Both the position numbers and the translations under genes were made by a program. From Bacteroidota bacterium (lineage in GTDB: Bacteria; Bacteroidota; Bacteroidia; Palsa-965), in assembly GCA_003153435.1 (NCBI GenBank), contig PLYR01000137.1, positions 20,356-84,355 on the forward strand: a DNA stretch of 64,000 nucleotides. The letters run 5' to 3'. A model generated the notes under the pieces. That model ran no database searches and was not told the DNA's origin. It was given only the letters and a program-made list of their open reading frames with translations. This document shows, in pieces, positions 9,683 to 17,634 of the stretch. Positions within the stretch are counted from its first letter, which is position 1; each line of letters starts with the position of its first letter.

Positions 9683-9842
9683 TTCGGTGGTATTAAGACT
9701 GTGTGAGAACGATTGAATCCAGTTTCGGGAAAATAGTTTAAGTATTTCATCCGTTACTTGACAAAGGTGGCTTAAACGAACTGGAAATCCTTACATCTCA
9801 CAGGAATGATGTTGCAAAATTCACTTATGATGAAAATAGGGC

Positions 9843-10040
9843 TCAGCTTTGCAACAGAGCCGTCAGTGTGTTTTTGTAATCTTGCAACGACTGGAGTTCG
9901 GTAAGATGATCAGAAGATTTAAGCACCGGGGTTTCATCCAGGTGCTCGTATTTGGCTGGGTCTTTTGCTTTCAAAAGCATGGTCAATCTTACAATCTCCT
10001 TCATAAGTTCTTTTTGCCGCTGATTTTGAGTATCTATCAT
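9843..10040 (-). CDS. Small coiled-coil protein, function unknown
   Basis: A 65-residue protein from ATG 10040, starting MIDTQNQRQKELMKEIVRL. It is almost wholly helical and charged, with no cysteines, membrane segment or signal. It lies 40 bases after the receiver gene and before the triple-PAS gene on the same strand, so it may be part of the phosphorelay operon. The frame is open upstream to 10100 but that would overlap the receiver gene. I do not recognise a family. Its similarity to short helical adaptor proteins is only by composition. Confidence 0.6.
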   Translation of the reverse strand: MIDTQNQRQKELMKEIVRLTMLLKAKDPAKYEHLDETPVLKSSDHLTELQSLQDYKNTLTALLQS

Positions 10041-10080
10041 GGGAGGTTTTGTTGAGTGTTTAGAATGAGTGATTAGCTTA

Positions 10081-10527
10081 TTACCAGTCCCATACCGCAA
10101 GCTCTTTCGTTTTGGAATAGAGTTTGAAAATTTGCTTGATGGAATGTTTCAATCTCAGGAAAGTGGTCTCGTTCTTTACAATGAAATTAAAAGCGTCATT
10201 GCTAATACAGTTCAAGGCTATTTCCACATTTTCATAGGAAGAAAGGATGATTACCTGAATATCGGGCATTGCTTCTTTGATGCGCATTAAAATGCTCAAG
10301 CCGTTTTGGGCATGTTCATCTTTGCTATTCAGGAAGTAGTCCAGAACAACCACATCCGGCTTTTGGAAGAGTTGTAGCAGACAAGCTTCCCCGGTTGCGA
10401 AAGAGGTGACCTGAAAACTTGAGTTTTCTGCAAACTGAGTTTCCAGCAATTTCAGATAGAGGGGGTCGTCGTCTACCAGGAAAACTTTTATTTTGGGTGT
10501 TTCAATTTCATTGAGGCTGTCGACCAT
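10081..10527 (-). CDS. Single-domain response regulator
   Basis: A 148-residue receiver domain without an output domain. The acidic pocket is in FLVDDDPLY (D19-D21), the phospho-acceptor is D63 in VVVLDYFLN, the switch residue is in IILSSYE and the conserved lysine is in NFIVKNE. It could be the last acceptor of the kinase, Hpt and regulator chain encoded just downstream, acting by protein contact rather than by binding DNA. Alternatively it may modulate the kinases. The short C-terminal tail, KTKELAVWDW, is not a known output module. Confidence 0.9.
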   Translation of the reverse strand: MVDSLNEIETPKIKVFLVDDDPLYLKLLETQFAENSSFQVTSFATGEACLLQLFQKPDVVVLDYFLNSKDEHAQNGLSILMRIKEAMPDIQVIILSSYENVEIALNCISNDAFNFIVKNETTFLRLKHSIKQIFKLYSKTKELAVWDW

Positions 10528-10654
10528 GGTGCGTGGATTTTGTTATACCAAAATTCCTACATTCCGGGGATTGGGCACTTACAAAAAGGTCGACAAAAGT
10601 TATATAATTTACGGTTTTGACAATCCAGTTAAGGATCGGATGGAGGGTCTTAAA

Positions 10655-11509
10655 TCAGCGCTTGGATATTCCTTTTCGTTCTGAAAGCAGGTAACAACTC
10701 CCTTCTGCAAGGATACTTACTTTTAGATCTTCAACGACGATTGGAGTGTTGTCGTCAACGTCATTGATATTGGTGGCACCCATGCTGCTTGCATCTATCA
10801 TAATCACCATGCCTGAACCCAGGCATTCTGCATGATTTCCTTCTGAAATAAGCAAGGCCGTGTTTTCTTCCAGGCCAATACCCAGACAGGAAGGATTGAG
10901 TGTAACCGCATGAGCCAGTCTGGCGAAACGTCCTCTTTTAATGAAGTGGGTGTCGACCAACAGATTGTTGATTAGATTAAGTCCAGATGCTATTTTAATA
11001 TCACCCTTAAACAGCGCGGAGCCGATTACACCACCGGTAATGATGACTTCGGGTATGGCCATTGCCCCGGCACTGGTCCCGGCAACGATGAAATGTTCGT
11101 CGGAATGGTATTTATTTTTGATTGCGTTCAGGACAGGCGTATCAGCCAGCAAGGAAACTAGTTTCTGTTGATCACCTCCTGTGAAGAAGACGGCATGAGC
11201 ACTTTTGATCCGCATGATCGTTTCCGAGTCGCTCCCACCCTTTTTATCGGCTACTCGGATGATTCCAACCTTGGTAAAGCCTTTTTCTTTGAATGCGCTT
11301 ACGTATAATTTCTCCATATCATCCGGTATGGAAGAAGCGGAAGCAATAATCTCAATGATATGATGGGTTCTTGGTATCCTGGAAATGAGTGCTCCCAGTA
11401 TTTCGAAATGAGTGGTTCTATGCTTTTTGTGAATATGCAGGTTTTCACCGGCAACTTCACCTTTGTCTTCATGCCCTCCTATGATGAGCAATTTGCCTTT
11501 TGGAATCAT
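10655..11509 (-). CDS. cphB: Cyanophycinase-like serine peptidase (S51)
   Basis: The 284-residue product matches cyanophycinases of peptidase family S51: LLIIGGHEDKG at the start, FFTGGDQQKL, and the nucleophile elbow GTSAGAMA with S146. These cytoplasmic enzymes cut beta-Asp-Arg dipeptides from the storage polymer cyanophycin. No cyanophycin synthetase is in the window, so the true substrate may be another beta-linked or isoaspartyl peptide. Its ATG follows the aminotransferase stop directly (TAA then ATG), so the two are translationally coupled, which suggests joint amino-acid or peptide catabolism. Confidence 0.88.
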   Translation of the reverse strand: MIPKGKLLIIGGHEDKGEVAGENLHIHKKHRTTHFEILGALISRIPRTHHIIEIIASASSIPDDMEKLYVSAFKEKGFTKVGIIRVADKKGGSDSETIMRIKSAHAVFFTGGDQQKLVSLLADTPVLNAIKNKYHSDEHFIVAGTSAGAMAIPEVIITGGVIGSALFKGDIKIASGLNLINNLLVDTHFIKRGRFARLAHAVTLNPSCLGIGLEENTALLISEGNHAECLGSGMVIMIDASSMGATNINDVDDNTPIVVEDLKVSILAEGSCYLLSERKGISKR

Positions 11510-12772
11510 TTATCTGTGAGCGTTGATGAGTGAAGTAATGCGTTCCAGTCCTTTTTTCATATTCTCCTCTTCCGGACCAAAGGAAAACCGGATATATTGA
11601 TTGAATTGGGCTTCTTTTCCCTCCACTCCAGGGTGGATGTCGAATATCGTTCCCGGAATTGTAATTACTTTCTCACCAAGCATTGCTCTAAAAAAAGTAC
11701 TGGCCTCATTCAAAGGTGGTGGAAGTTTATGGATATCTGCCCAAACATAGAATGTGCTGTTTGCGTCATCCGAACAGCTCATCCCGTTTTCCCGGAGTGA
11801 TTTTATCATCAGGGAATGTTTCTTGCGAAAAGCCGTTCTCAAGGCAGTCATTTCGGGATCCACCCATTCAGGCTTTAACATCTGAAGAGCAGCCAGCTGA
11901 ACAGGCATACTCGGGCCTCCGTCAATTCCGCTGGAAGCCCTTCCCAGGTCTTCCATCATATCTTTAGGGCCCACTACCCAGGCTAATCTCCAGCCAGGGC
12001 AACGGAATGATTTCGTCAATCCATCTACAATCAGAACCTGGTCCTCATCCACATCTTCCACAAATTCAGCCGCTGATACGGGTTTGGCTGGCGATTGACC
12101 GCTTTCGTAAATGTAGTGTGAGTAAACTTCATCTACAATCAAAGCACATCGATTTTCCTTGGCAGTTTCCAGATAAGACTTTAATGCCCGTTCTCTCACC
12201 ACATGTCCTGTTGGATTGCATGGGTTGCTAAATAGGAACGCATCCAAATGATGACTGGTAATTGTTTCTGCAAACTCCGAAGGAGGAATAGCAAAGTTAT
12301 TATCCTTCGTGGCGGGTATTTTAACAGGTATGATTCTGCCGGACTGATAGTTTAGCAGGTCTTCATAAGCAGGGTATTCCGGAGTTTTGTATCCCAGCCG
12401 TATGGATCCCATAGAACAAAATATTCGAGTGAGGGCCAAGCGCCCACCCATAACGATGCTCACATTTTGGGAGGTGTATTGTGAGGACTTGTCCTTTCTG
12501 TAAAGCCGGTTATAATACGCTGCAATGGCTTTCCGGAGCGGTTCCATTCCATTCACAGGGCCGTAACGGAAGTCTTGGGGTTCTGTATGGAAAGTCGTCA
12601 CCCGGGGAGACCCGTTTTTCAGTTCTCCTACTTCCGGCTCACCCTGTCCCAGATTTACCCAGTCACTGTCTCCCGAACGAAAACCCAGTTTGGCTGCCTC
12701 TTCCGTTGCCCAAATCACACCAATGTCTTTCGCCTGTCTGAATATGCTTCCCGGTTTTAGGATTGCTTCCAT
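11510..12772 (-). CDS. Class I/II PLP aminotransferase
   Basis: The 420-residue enzyme has the fold-type I motifs: NPCNPTGHV, VDEVYSHYIY, and the PLP-binding lysine in DGLTKSFRCPGWR (about K254). I start it at ATG 12772; a TTG at 12796 that overlaps the previous stop is the alternative. Substrate specificity cannot be read from the sequence. The arginine in the PGWR segment is the usual alpha-carboxylate ligand region. It sits between a DUF155 gene and the cyanophycinase-like gene, and directly precedes the latter, so aspartate, arginine or aromatic amino acids are candidates. Confidence 0.9.
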   Translation of the reverse strand: MEAILKPGSIFRQAKDIGVIWATEEAAKLGFRSGDSDWVNLGQGEPEVGELKNGSPRVTTFHTEPQDFRYGPVNGMEPLRKAIAAYYNRLYRKDKSSQYTSQNVSIVMGGRLALTRIFCSMGSIRLGYKTPEYPAYEDLLNYQSGRIIPVKIPATKDNNFAIPPSEFAETITSHHLDAFLFSNPCNPTGHVVRERALKSYLETAKENRCALIVDEVYSHYIYESGQSPAKPVSAAEFVEDVDEDQVLIVDGLTKSFRCPGWRLAWVVGPKDMMEDLGRASSGIDGGPSMPVQLAALQMLKPEWVDPEMTALRTAFRKKHSLMIKSLRENGMSCSDDANSTFYVWADIHKLPPPLNEASTFFRAMLGEKVITIPGTIFDIHPGVEGKEAQFNQYIRFSFGPEEENMKKGLERITSLINAHR

Positions 12773-12792
12773 TTTTTTCAATATAGTTTGGG

Positions 12793-13581
12793 TCAAAAAA
12801 GTTTGCCCATCAACGCATTCAGAATTTCAAATCCTATCAGAAAAATAATGATGGTATCCATTTTCTTGCTTTCCCTGTGTTGGACCAGTTGAGCAAATAC
12901 CGTCAAACTGTTATCAATAACTTTAAAGGTATATTCCACTTCCCTGAATCGTTTTTTTAGCTTGAACGTCCTGGATAAGCCTGCATTGATCCTGGAAAGG
13001 TACTCATTCTCCCATACCGTGTCCGGAGCATCAAAAAGATAAAGGTTATCAATGATTCTGTTTTGTGCGCTTAAGGCTTTTCCAATAAATTTCATGAGGG
13101 GTCCTTTGCCGGTTCTTAACTTCCCGCGTAATTCGAGTTCCTTCGTGATGGTTGCCGTTTCCTGTAGAATATCCTGTGAAAGAGTTGTAAAATGGTCGAG
13201 TGTCACCGATTGGCTCAAATTATGGAGAATGATCATGATCACCTCTGGATTGATTTCAGGGATCCTGATTAAATTATACTCGAAACTTAGTTCCTGGGAG
13301 GGATTCACCCGAATCACAAAATCCTCCTTGTATCCCGAATCCTGTAAATAGGGAAATTCAACGTAAGGTCTTACCTGAACAAGAAACTCGGAAATGGTTT
13401 GTTCATCACAATTGGAGAACGCAACTTCCCCGTGACTTTGAAAGTAGATAAAAGAAGCCTCTCCTTTTTTCAGAAGGACTTCCGTAGCCGAGCTAAATTG
13501 AATGGAACCGCCATATAAGGACTTGAATCTTTTAAGATGGATTCCTTCACCAAGTAAATAGGCCACCGCTCTAATTTCCAT
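12793..13581 (-). CDS. RMD1/DUF155 family membrane-anchored protein
   Basis: The 262-residue protein matches the DUF155 (RMND1/Rmd1) family: the N-terminal KRFKSLYGG region, FIYFQSHGEVAFSN, and the C-terminal HRESKKMDTIIIFLIGFEIL segment, which is the single membrane anchor. The bacterial members have no established function; eukaryotic relatives act in mitochondrial translation or cell-cycle control. The stop codon lies 20 bases before the aminotransferase ATG, and the decarboxylase gene ends 41 bases upstream, all on one strand. The family call is firm; the role is unknown. Confidence 0.85.
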   Translation of the reverse strand: MEIRAVAYLLGEGIHLKRFKSLYGGSIQFSSATEVLLKKGEASFIYFQSHGEVAFSNCDEQTISEFLVQVRPYVEFPYLQDSGYKEDFVIRVNPSQELSFEYNLIRIPEINPEVIMIILHNLSQSVTLDHFTTLSQDILQETATITKELELRGKLRTGKGPLMKFIGKALSAQNRIIDNLYLFDAPDTVWENEYLSRINAGLSRTFKLKKRFREVEYTFKVIDNSLTVFAQLVQHRESKKMDTIIIFLIGFEILNALMGKLF

Positions 13582-13622
13582 CTGAAAAGGTTCTAGGGTT
13601 GATGAATATGGAATGATGCTAA

Positions 13623-14771
13623 TTACCCGAGTACTGGGTAAGCCTGTGCTATCTTAACTCCCATTTTATAATGGATTGTTTTCTGGGCTGAGAAACAGAC
13701 ATTACTGGCTGCCTCAAATACCAGGATAATATCCGATCCTCCGAACTGAAAATAGGATAGCTCTTCTCCTTTGCGTACGGTTACCCCTACTTCAGCGGTT
13801 ATAATCACAGAGGATACCTGGGCCATACCAATCGGCAGCACGGCTACCAGACCAATGGCTGTTTCCAAAACAATCAATCCCCTGGTTTGGGCAAATTGAT
13901 ATCCGGGTGTATCCAGAGAATCGAAATTTCTTTTCAAGCTCAAGCTGTGCTTTCCTGCATCTTCAGGCCGTGCCGTTGCTTCTACCTCCAGATATACCTG
14001 ACCCTGAATGACTCTTGCCTCCAGAACCTTGCCTCCAAGCGGGGCATGCTGACGATGATAGTCTGTCGGGCCCAGGAATGAGTGCATGAACATCCCTCCT
14101 TCAAAACGGTCTTTATACGGACTTCCTTCCAACAATTCGGTGACCTTCCAGTTGAGGTTTTTAACGGTTACCTGTGAGTCTTTTCGGATTTCCCATTGTC
14201 CTCCGAAGGTGGAATCTGCTGGAGAAACAATGATCGATTGATCAGAAACCGCAGCAATGGGCCTGTATCCTGGTTTGAAATGTCTTGCAAATATCTGATT
14301 GAAGGTTCTCCAGCCTCCGTGAGGCCTTGAATATTCATTCATGTTGTAATAAGGAGAAGCATAGAACGATTTTTCCGACTCGGGAGTCAAAGATTCAGGG
14401 GTATCCAGAAACATTCCCAGAGCTTTTGCATAGTCCACCAGCCAATGAGAGAAAGGAGTCAAAGCAGGAGCTTTGCTGAAAGGAACCGTTTTGTTTTGCA
14501 GAGAAAGGAGTGAATCCTGGTCTGCAATGAAATACAAGGCACATAAATGGTCATTTACATTTTGGCCGGAAGAAGTCTCCGTAGGCACCCAATACAAAAA
14601 GGCGTTTATCCAATCCAGGAACTGAGTGAATGTTTTTACTTTCGTTAACAGAGGAACATTTTTACCTGCAGCTTTTAGGATGGCTTTTTCAAAGCGCTGT
14701 TGCAACCGGTTCAGCTTGATCAATTCATTCAAGCGTTCTACAACCGGATGAAATTTCTTTAGTGTTCTCAT
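13623..14771 (-). CDS. Phosphatidylserine decarboxylase-like (PsiD-like) enzyme
   Basis: The 382-residue protein has the PSD catalytic fold in its C-terminal two thirds: GWRTFNQIFARHFKPGYRPI, VSPADSTF, FLGPTDYHRQHAPLGGKV and the self-cleavage motif FQFGGSDIIL, where cleavage before the serine creates a pyruvoyl cofactor. Residues 1-140 form an extra N-terminal domain resembling the PSD-related domain (PF12588) found in PsiD-type amino-acid decarboxylases. GGS instead of the LGST of true lipid-forming PSD, the extra domain and the lack of a membrane segment favour a soluble amino-acid decarboxylase. The neighbouring aminotransferase fits that, but the substrate is inference. Confidence 0.8.
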   Translation of the reverse strand: MRTLKKFHPVVERLNELIKLNRLQQRFEKAILKAAGKNVPLLTKVKTFTQFLDWINAFLYWVPTETSSGQNVNDHLCALYFIADQDSLLSLQNKTVPFSKAPALTPFSHWLVDYAKALGMFLDTPESLTPESEKSFYASPYYNMNEYSRPHGGWRTFNQIFARHFKPGYRPIAAVSDQSIIVSPADSTFGGQWEIRKDSQVTVKNLNWKVTELLEGSPYKDRFEGGMFMHSFLGPTDYHRQHAPLGGKVLEARVIQGQVYLEVEATARPEDAGKHSLSLKRNFDSLDTPGYQFAQTRGLIVLETAIGLVAVLPIGMAQVSSVIITAEVGVTVRKGEELSYFQFGGSDIILVFEAASNVCFSAQKTIHYKMGVKIAQAYPVLG

Positions 14772-14797
14772 GTTTTGATTGGGTTATCTACTGGCTT

Positions 14798-16828
14798 TTA
14801 ATTAATCTGAATAATCTTTAGTTCAACTCTCCGGTTGAGCTGACGGCCCGGAGCATTGTCACTGCCATTGGCTTTGGTATTGGCAGCTACCGGTTGTGTT
14901 TTTCCATATCCCTTTGCCACCATTTGTTCTGATGGTATGCCGTGTGCTACCAAGTAAGAAACTACAGCTTGTGCACGCTGTTCGGAAAGAACCTGATTGT
15001 AAGCATCTGTTCCTTTACTGTCGGTATGACCGGAAATCTCCACCTTCATCTTCGGGTTGCTTTTCAATAGCATCACGAGGTTTTTTAATTCTACATTGGA
15101 AAGGGGACGTAAGGTGGCCTTGTCAAAATCAAAGAAGATATTGTTCAGCGTGATCTTTGAACCAACCACAATGGGGTCGAGAGCTACAGCTCGGTTTATT
15201 TCATAGTAATCCGAGTGCTGTGCGATCTCCAGGTTTTCGGAGGAAAAGAGGTGATCTGCTGCCTGATAAGTGATGTTGTAGTTTTTACCAGGGGTAAGTA
15301 TAAAAAGGAATTGCCCGGTCTTGCTGTTTGTATGGTAAATCCCTACCACCTCTCCGGTGGCGTTATCCGTTACGGTGATCACAACTTTTTTAGCAGGCTT
15401 GCCCGATTCGTCAAACACGTCCCCCTTCAAAAGGGTCAGTGGAGCTTGTTTCCGGTCGAGGAAGGTAACCATGTAATTATCTTTTTCTCCCAGTCCTCCT
15501 TCCCGGAAGGAAGAAAAATAACCGATACGATTATCGGGACTGACCACAAAATAAATATCGTCGTCCGTGGTATTTACCGGGTAACCCACATTCACCGGTT
15601 CAGACCATTGACCGTCATCGGAAAGAAGGCTTGTAAAGATGTCGAACCCGCCCATGGTATTGTGTCCGTTGGAGCTGAAAGATAATGTTCTACCGTCGGG
15701 GTGAATAAAAGGAGCATCTTCATCGAATGGAGTGTTGATTGCTGCACCCATATTCTCTGCTTTTCCCCAATCCCCTTCCGGAGTCATTTTGCAGGTATAA
15801 AGATCCCTTCCTCCAAACCCTCCGGGGCGATTGCTGGTGAAATAGAGTGTACGCCCATCAGCAGAAATGAATGCACTGGGCTCCCAATATTTGGTATTGA
15901 CATTTTCGTTCAGTTTCACAGGAGTGCTCCAAATGTCCCCATCCAGGGTAGTGCTGTAGATATTCCCATCTCCGTTATCATCTTTGTATATCAAGATCGT
16001 CTGACCATCCGGTGAAAGACCAACAGTTGCCTCATTGCCGTTAGTATTAATGGGAGAGCCAATGTTCATAGCTTTTGACCAACCCGTTTTGGTTTTGGTG
16101 GAAATATAAATATCCTCCAGGTAATTGCCTTCATCATCTTTCTGACCACCGGTTGTTTCGGGTCTGCGGGAGGTAAAGAGTAAAGTCTGCTGATCGGCGG
16201 AGACTACCGGAGCATAATCCGGAAAGGTGGAGTTGACTGAATTACCCAGGTTTTCAATTTTCAAATGCACGGGAGTGGCTACGAGTTGTTTGCCGGTATT
16301 GCACATCTCAATTTTTCTGCCCGCTTCCGCTAACAGGACCTTGTTCGGATTAGCCTGAGCACTCGTTACTGAAATAAATTTTTGATAGGCACTAATGGCC
16401 GCGTCAAACTTATAATTTAAATGATAGGCATCGCCCAGAAATTTCCAGGTTATGAGTGGGGCATTCTTTTCTTTATAGGAGCTTCCATCGTAGTTTTTTG
16501 AATTTGCTTCCACAGCCGATGAGGCCTTTTTGAAATAAGGAATGGCCTCCGCCCGGTGTCTGCGGGAGCTTAAGAAGCAAACACCCAGCTTGAAAGCAAC
16601 GTTATTGTTCGATGTATCTTGTTTATATAGGCTCAGTAAGAGAGGTCGTACTTCCGCAAAGCCTTCCTTGGTATAGGTTAAAGCTTCTCCCTTTCCATCC
16701 AGGTAAATGGCATCGAACATCTTTTCAGCCTTGTTGAAGTCTTTTTCATAGCTATCCTTGGAATTTTGAGCGCTTACGTTGAAGAAGCGAAGGAGAAGCA
16801 GGGGTAATAATAGGTAAGATGTTTTCAT
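14798..16828 (-). CDS. PorE-like TPR/propeller/OmpA envelope protein
   Basis: The 676-residue protein starts with a signal peptide (MKTSYLLLPLLLLRFFNVSA), then TPR-like helices (about 25-180), PD40/WD40-type propeller blades (about 195-440; repeated motifs such as LYFTSNRPGGFGGRD), a carboxypeptidase-regulatory-like sandwich (about 450-530) and a C-terminal OmpA domain with FFDFDKATL and VEISGHTDSKG that binds peptidoglycan. This order is that of PorE, a type IX secretion/gliding component, though the fold is shared by many Bacteroidota proteins. A second paralog is at 46160-48223. The decarboxylase gene starts 26 bases downstream, suggesting co-transcription. Confidence 0.85.
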   Translation of the reverse strand: MKTSYLLLPLLLLRFFNVSAQNSKDSYEKDFNKAEKMFDAIYLDGKGEALTYTKEGFAEVRPLLLSLYKQDTSNNNVAFKLGVCFLSSRRHRAEAIPYFKKASSAVEANSKNYDGSSYKEKNAPLITWKFLGDAYHLNYKFDAAISAYQKFISVTSAQANPNKVLLAEAGRKIEMCNTGKQLVATPVHLKIENLGNSVNSTFPDYAPVVSADQQTLLFTSRRPETTGGQKDDEGNYLEDIYISTKTKTGWSKAMNIGSPINTNGNEATVGLSPDGQTILIYKDDNGDGNIYSTTLDGDIWSTPVKLNENVNTKYWEPSAFISADGRTLYFTSNRPGGFGGRDLYTCKMTPEGDWGKAENMGAAINTPFDEDAPFIHPDGRTLSFSSNGHNTMGGFDIFTSLLSDDGQWSEPVNVGYPVNTTDDDIYFVVSPDNRIGYFSSFREGGLGEKDNYMVTFLDRKQAPLTLLKGDVFDESGKPAKKVVITVTDNATGEVVGIYHTNSKTGQFLFILTPGKNYNITYQAADHLFSSENLEIAQHSDYYEINRAVALDPIVVGSKITLNNIFFDFDKATLRPLSNVELKNLVMLLKSNPKMKVEISGHTDSKGTDAYNQVLSEQRAQAVVSYLVAHGIPSEQMVAKGYGKTQPVAANTKANGSDNAPGRQLNRRVELKIIQIN

Positions 16829-16904
16829 GGGAGAGGATCAGTGATTTTATGTTGCAAATGTGTGATGTATTTATAACGGAGGGCTTATACATGTGCGCGA
16901 ATAT

Positions 16905-16947
16905 GTTACATCGTTCACATATCGGGTGAATATGTGAATGATGTAAT
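16905..16947. promoter_or_regulatory. Large near-perfect palindrome between divergent genes
   Basis: Arm GTTACATCGTTCACATAT (16905-16922) pairs with ATATGTGAATGATGTAAT (16930-16947) across a 7-base spacer, with the end base and one internal base mismatched. It lies between the PorE-like gene on the reverse strand and the stress-protein gene on the forward strand, about 77 bases from the first and 86 from the second. No T-run follows on either side, so a dimeric regulator site is more likely than a terminator. The regulator is unknown. Confidence 0.55.
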
Positions 16948-17032
16948 TAATTGAGAAGAAGTGTAACACTTTCCATTGGAGATCATGCCATTTTTGTTCC
17001 TGAATAGTGAAAACACATTAAGAACAATCCTC

Positions 17033-17629
17033 ATGAAAGAAAACGAAGAAGCCCAGAACACGGTAACCTCCGAAAAGAATAAGAACACTCATATCTCCGG
17101 GATCTTTACCACCCGGGAAAGTGCCGAAAAGGCTTATCATACGGTGCAATCCAAAGGATATGATAAGGACCGAATCCATATCATGATGTCCCCTGAAGCA
17201 CATCAGAAGCATTTCAGTAACGACAAACACTCCCCAAACTTTGATACCCATAACTTAAAAACATCTCCCAATCATCTCAGCAATGAGAAAGAGGGAGCAG
17301 AAACAGGAGCGGCTGTTGGAATTGGTATTGGAGCTATGACAGGAGCGCTGCTAGCCATGGGTACAAGTATTCTGATCCCCGGTTTAGGCATTCTCATCGC
17401 AGGTTCTTTCCTGGCGGGCATCATCGGTGCCGGAGCCGGAGGAGTGACCGGTGGACTGATCGGAGCATTAGTAGGAACAGGTATGCCTGAAGAACATGCT
17501 AAGAAATATGAGAAAGGAATTAAAGACGGACATATTGTGCTTGTTGCTCAACCCCTCAATGAACAAGATGCTGTTCATATTGAAAGTGAATGGAAAAGAC
17601 ATCAGGGAACGGATATTCACAGGGGTTAA
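17033..17629 (+). CDS. Stress-type protein with glycine-rich hydrophobic core
   Basis: A 198-residue protein from ATG 17033. Residues 20-60 (ISGIFTTRESAEKAYHTV and the following DRIHIMMS) resemble the N-terminal ferredoxin-like domain of YflT/general stress protein 17M. Residues 88-155 are a long run of Gly, Ala, Ile and Leu (GAAVGIGIGAMTG, GAGAGGVTGG), a glycine-zipper-like membrane hairpin. A C-terminal half-domain (DGHIVLVAQP) resembles the first, giving a pseudo-repeat around the zipper. The function is unknown. A large palindrome lies 86 bases upstream and the 21-base array starts 5 bases after its stop. An upstream TTG (16976) is not needed. Confidence 0.78.
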   Translation: MKENEEAQNTVTSEKNKNTHISGIFTTRESAEKAYHTVQSKGYDKDRIHIMMSPEAHQKHFSNDKHSPNFDTHNLKTSPNHLSNEKEGAETGAAVGIGIGAMTGALLAMGTSILIPGLGILIAGSFLAGIIGAGAGGVTGGLIGALVGTGMPEEHAKKYEKGIKDGHIVLVAQPLNEQDAVHIESEWKRHQGTDIHRG

Positions 17630-17634
17630 CAGAT

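Noticed and set aside
14798-16828. TolB/Pal-type Tol system protein
   Set aside because: The OmpA and propeller parts recall TolB and Pal, but the domain order with TPR and regulatory sandwich is that of PorE-like proteins.
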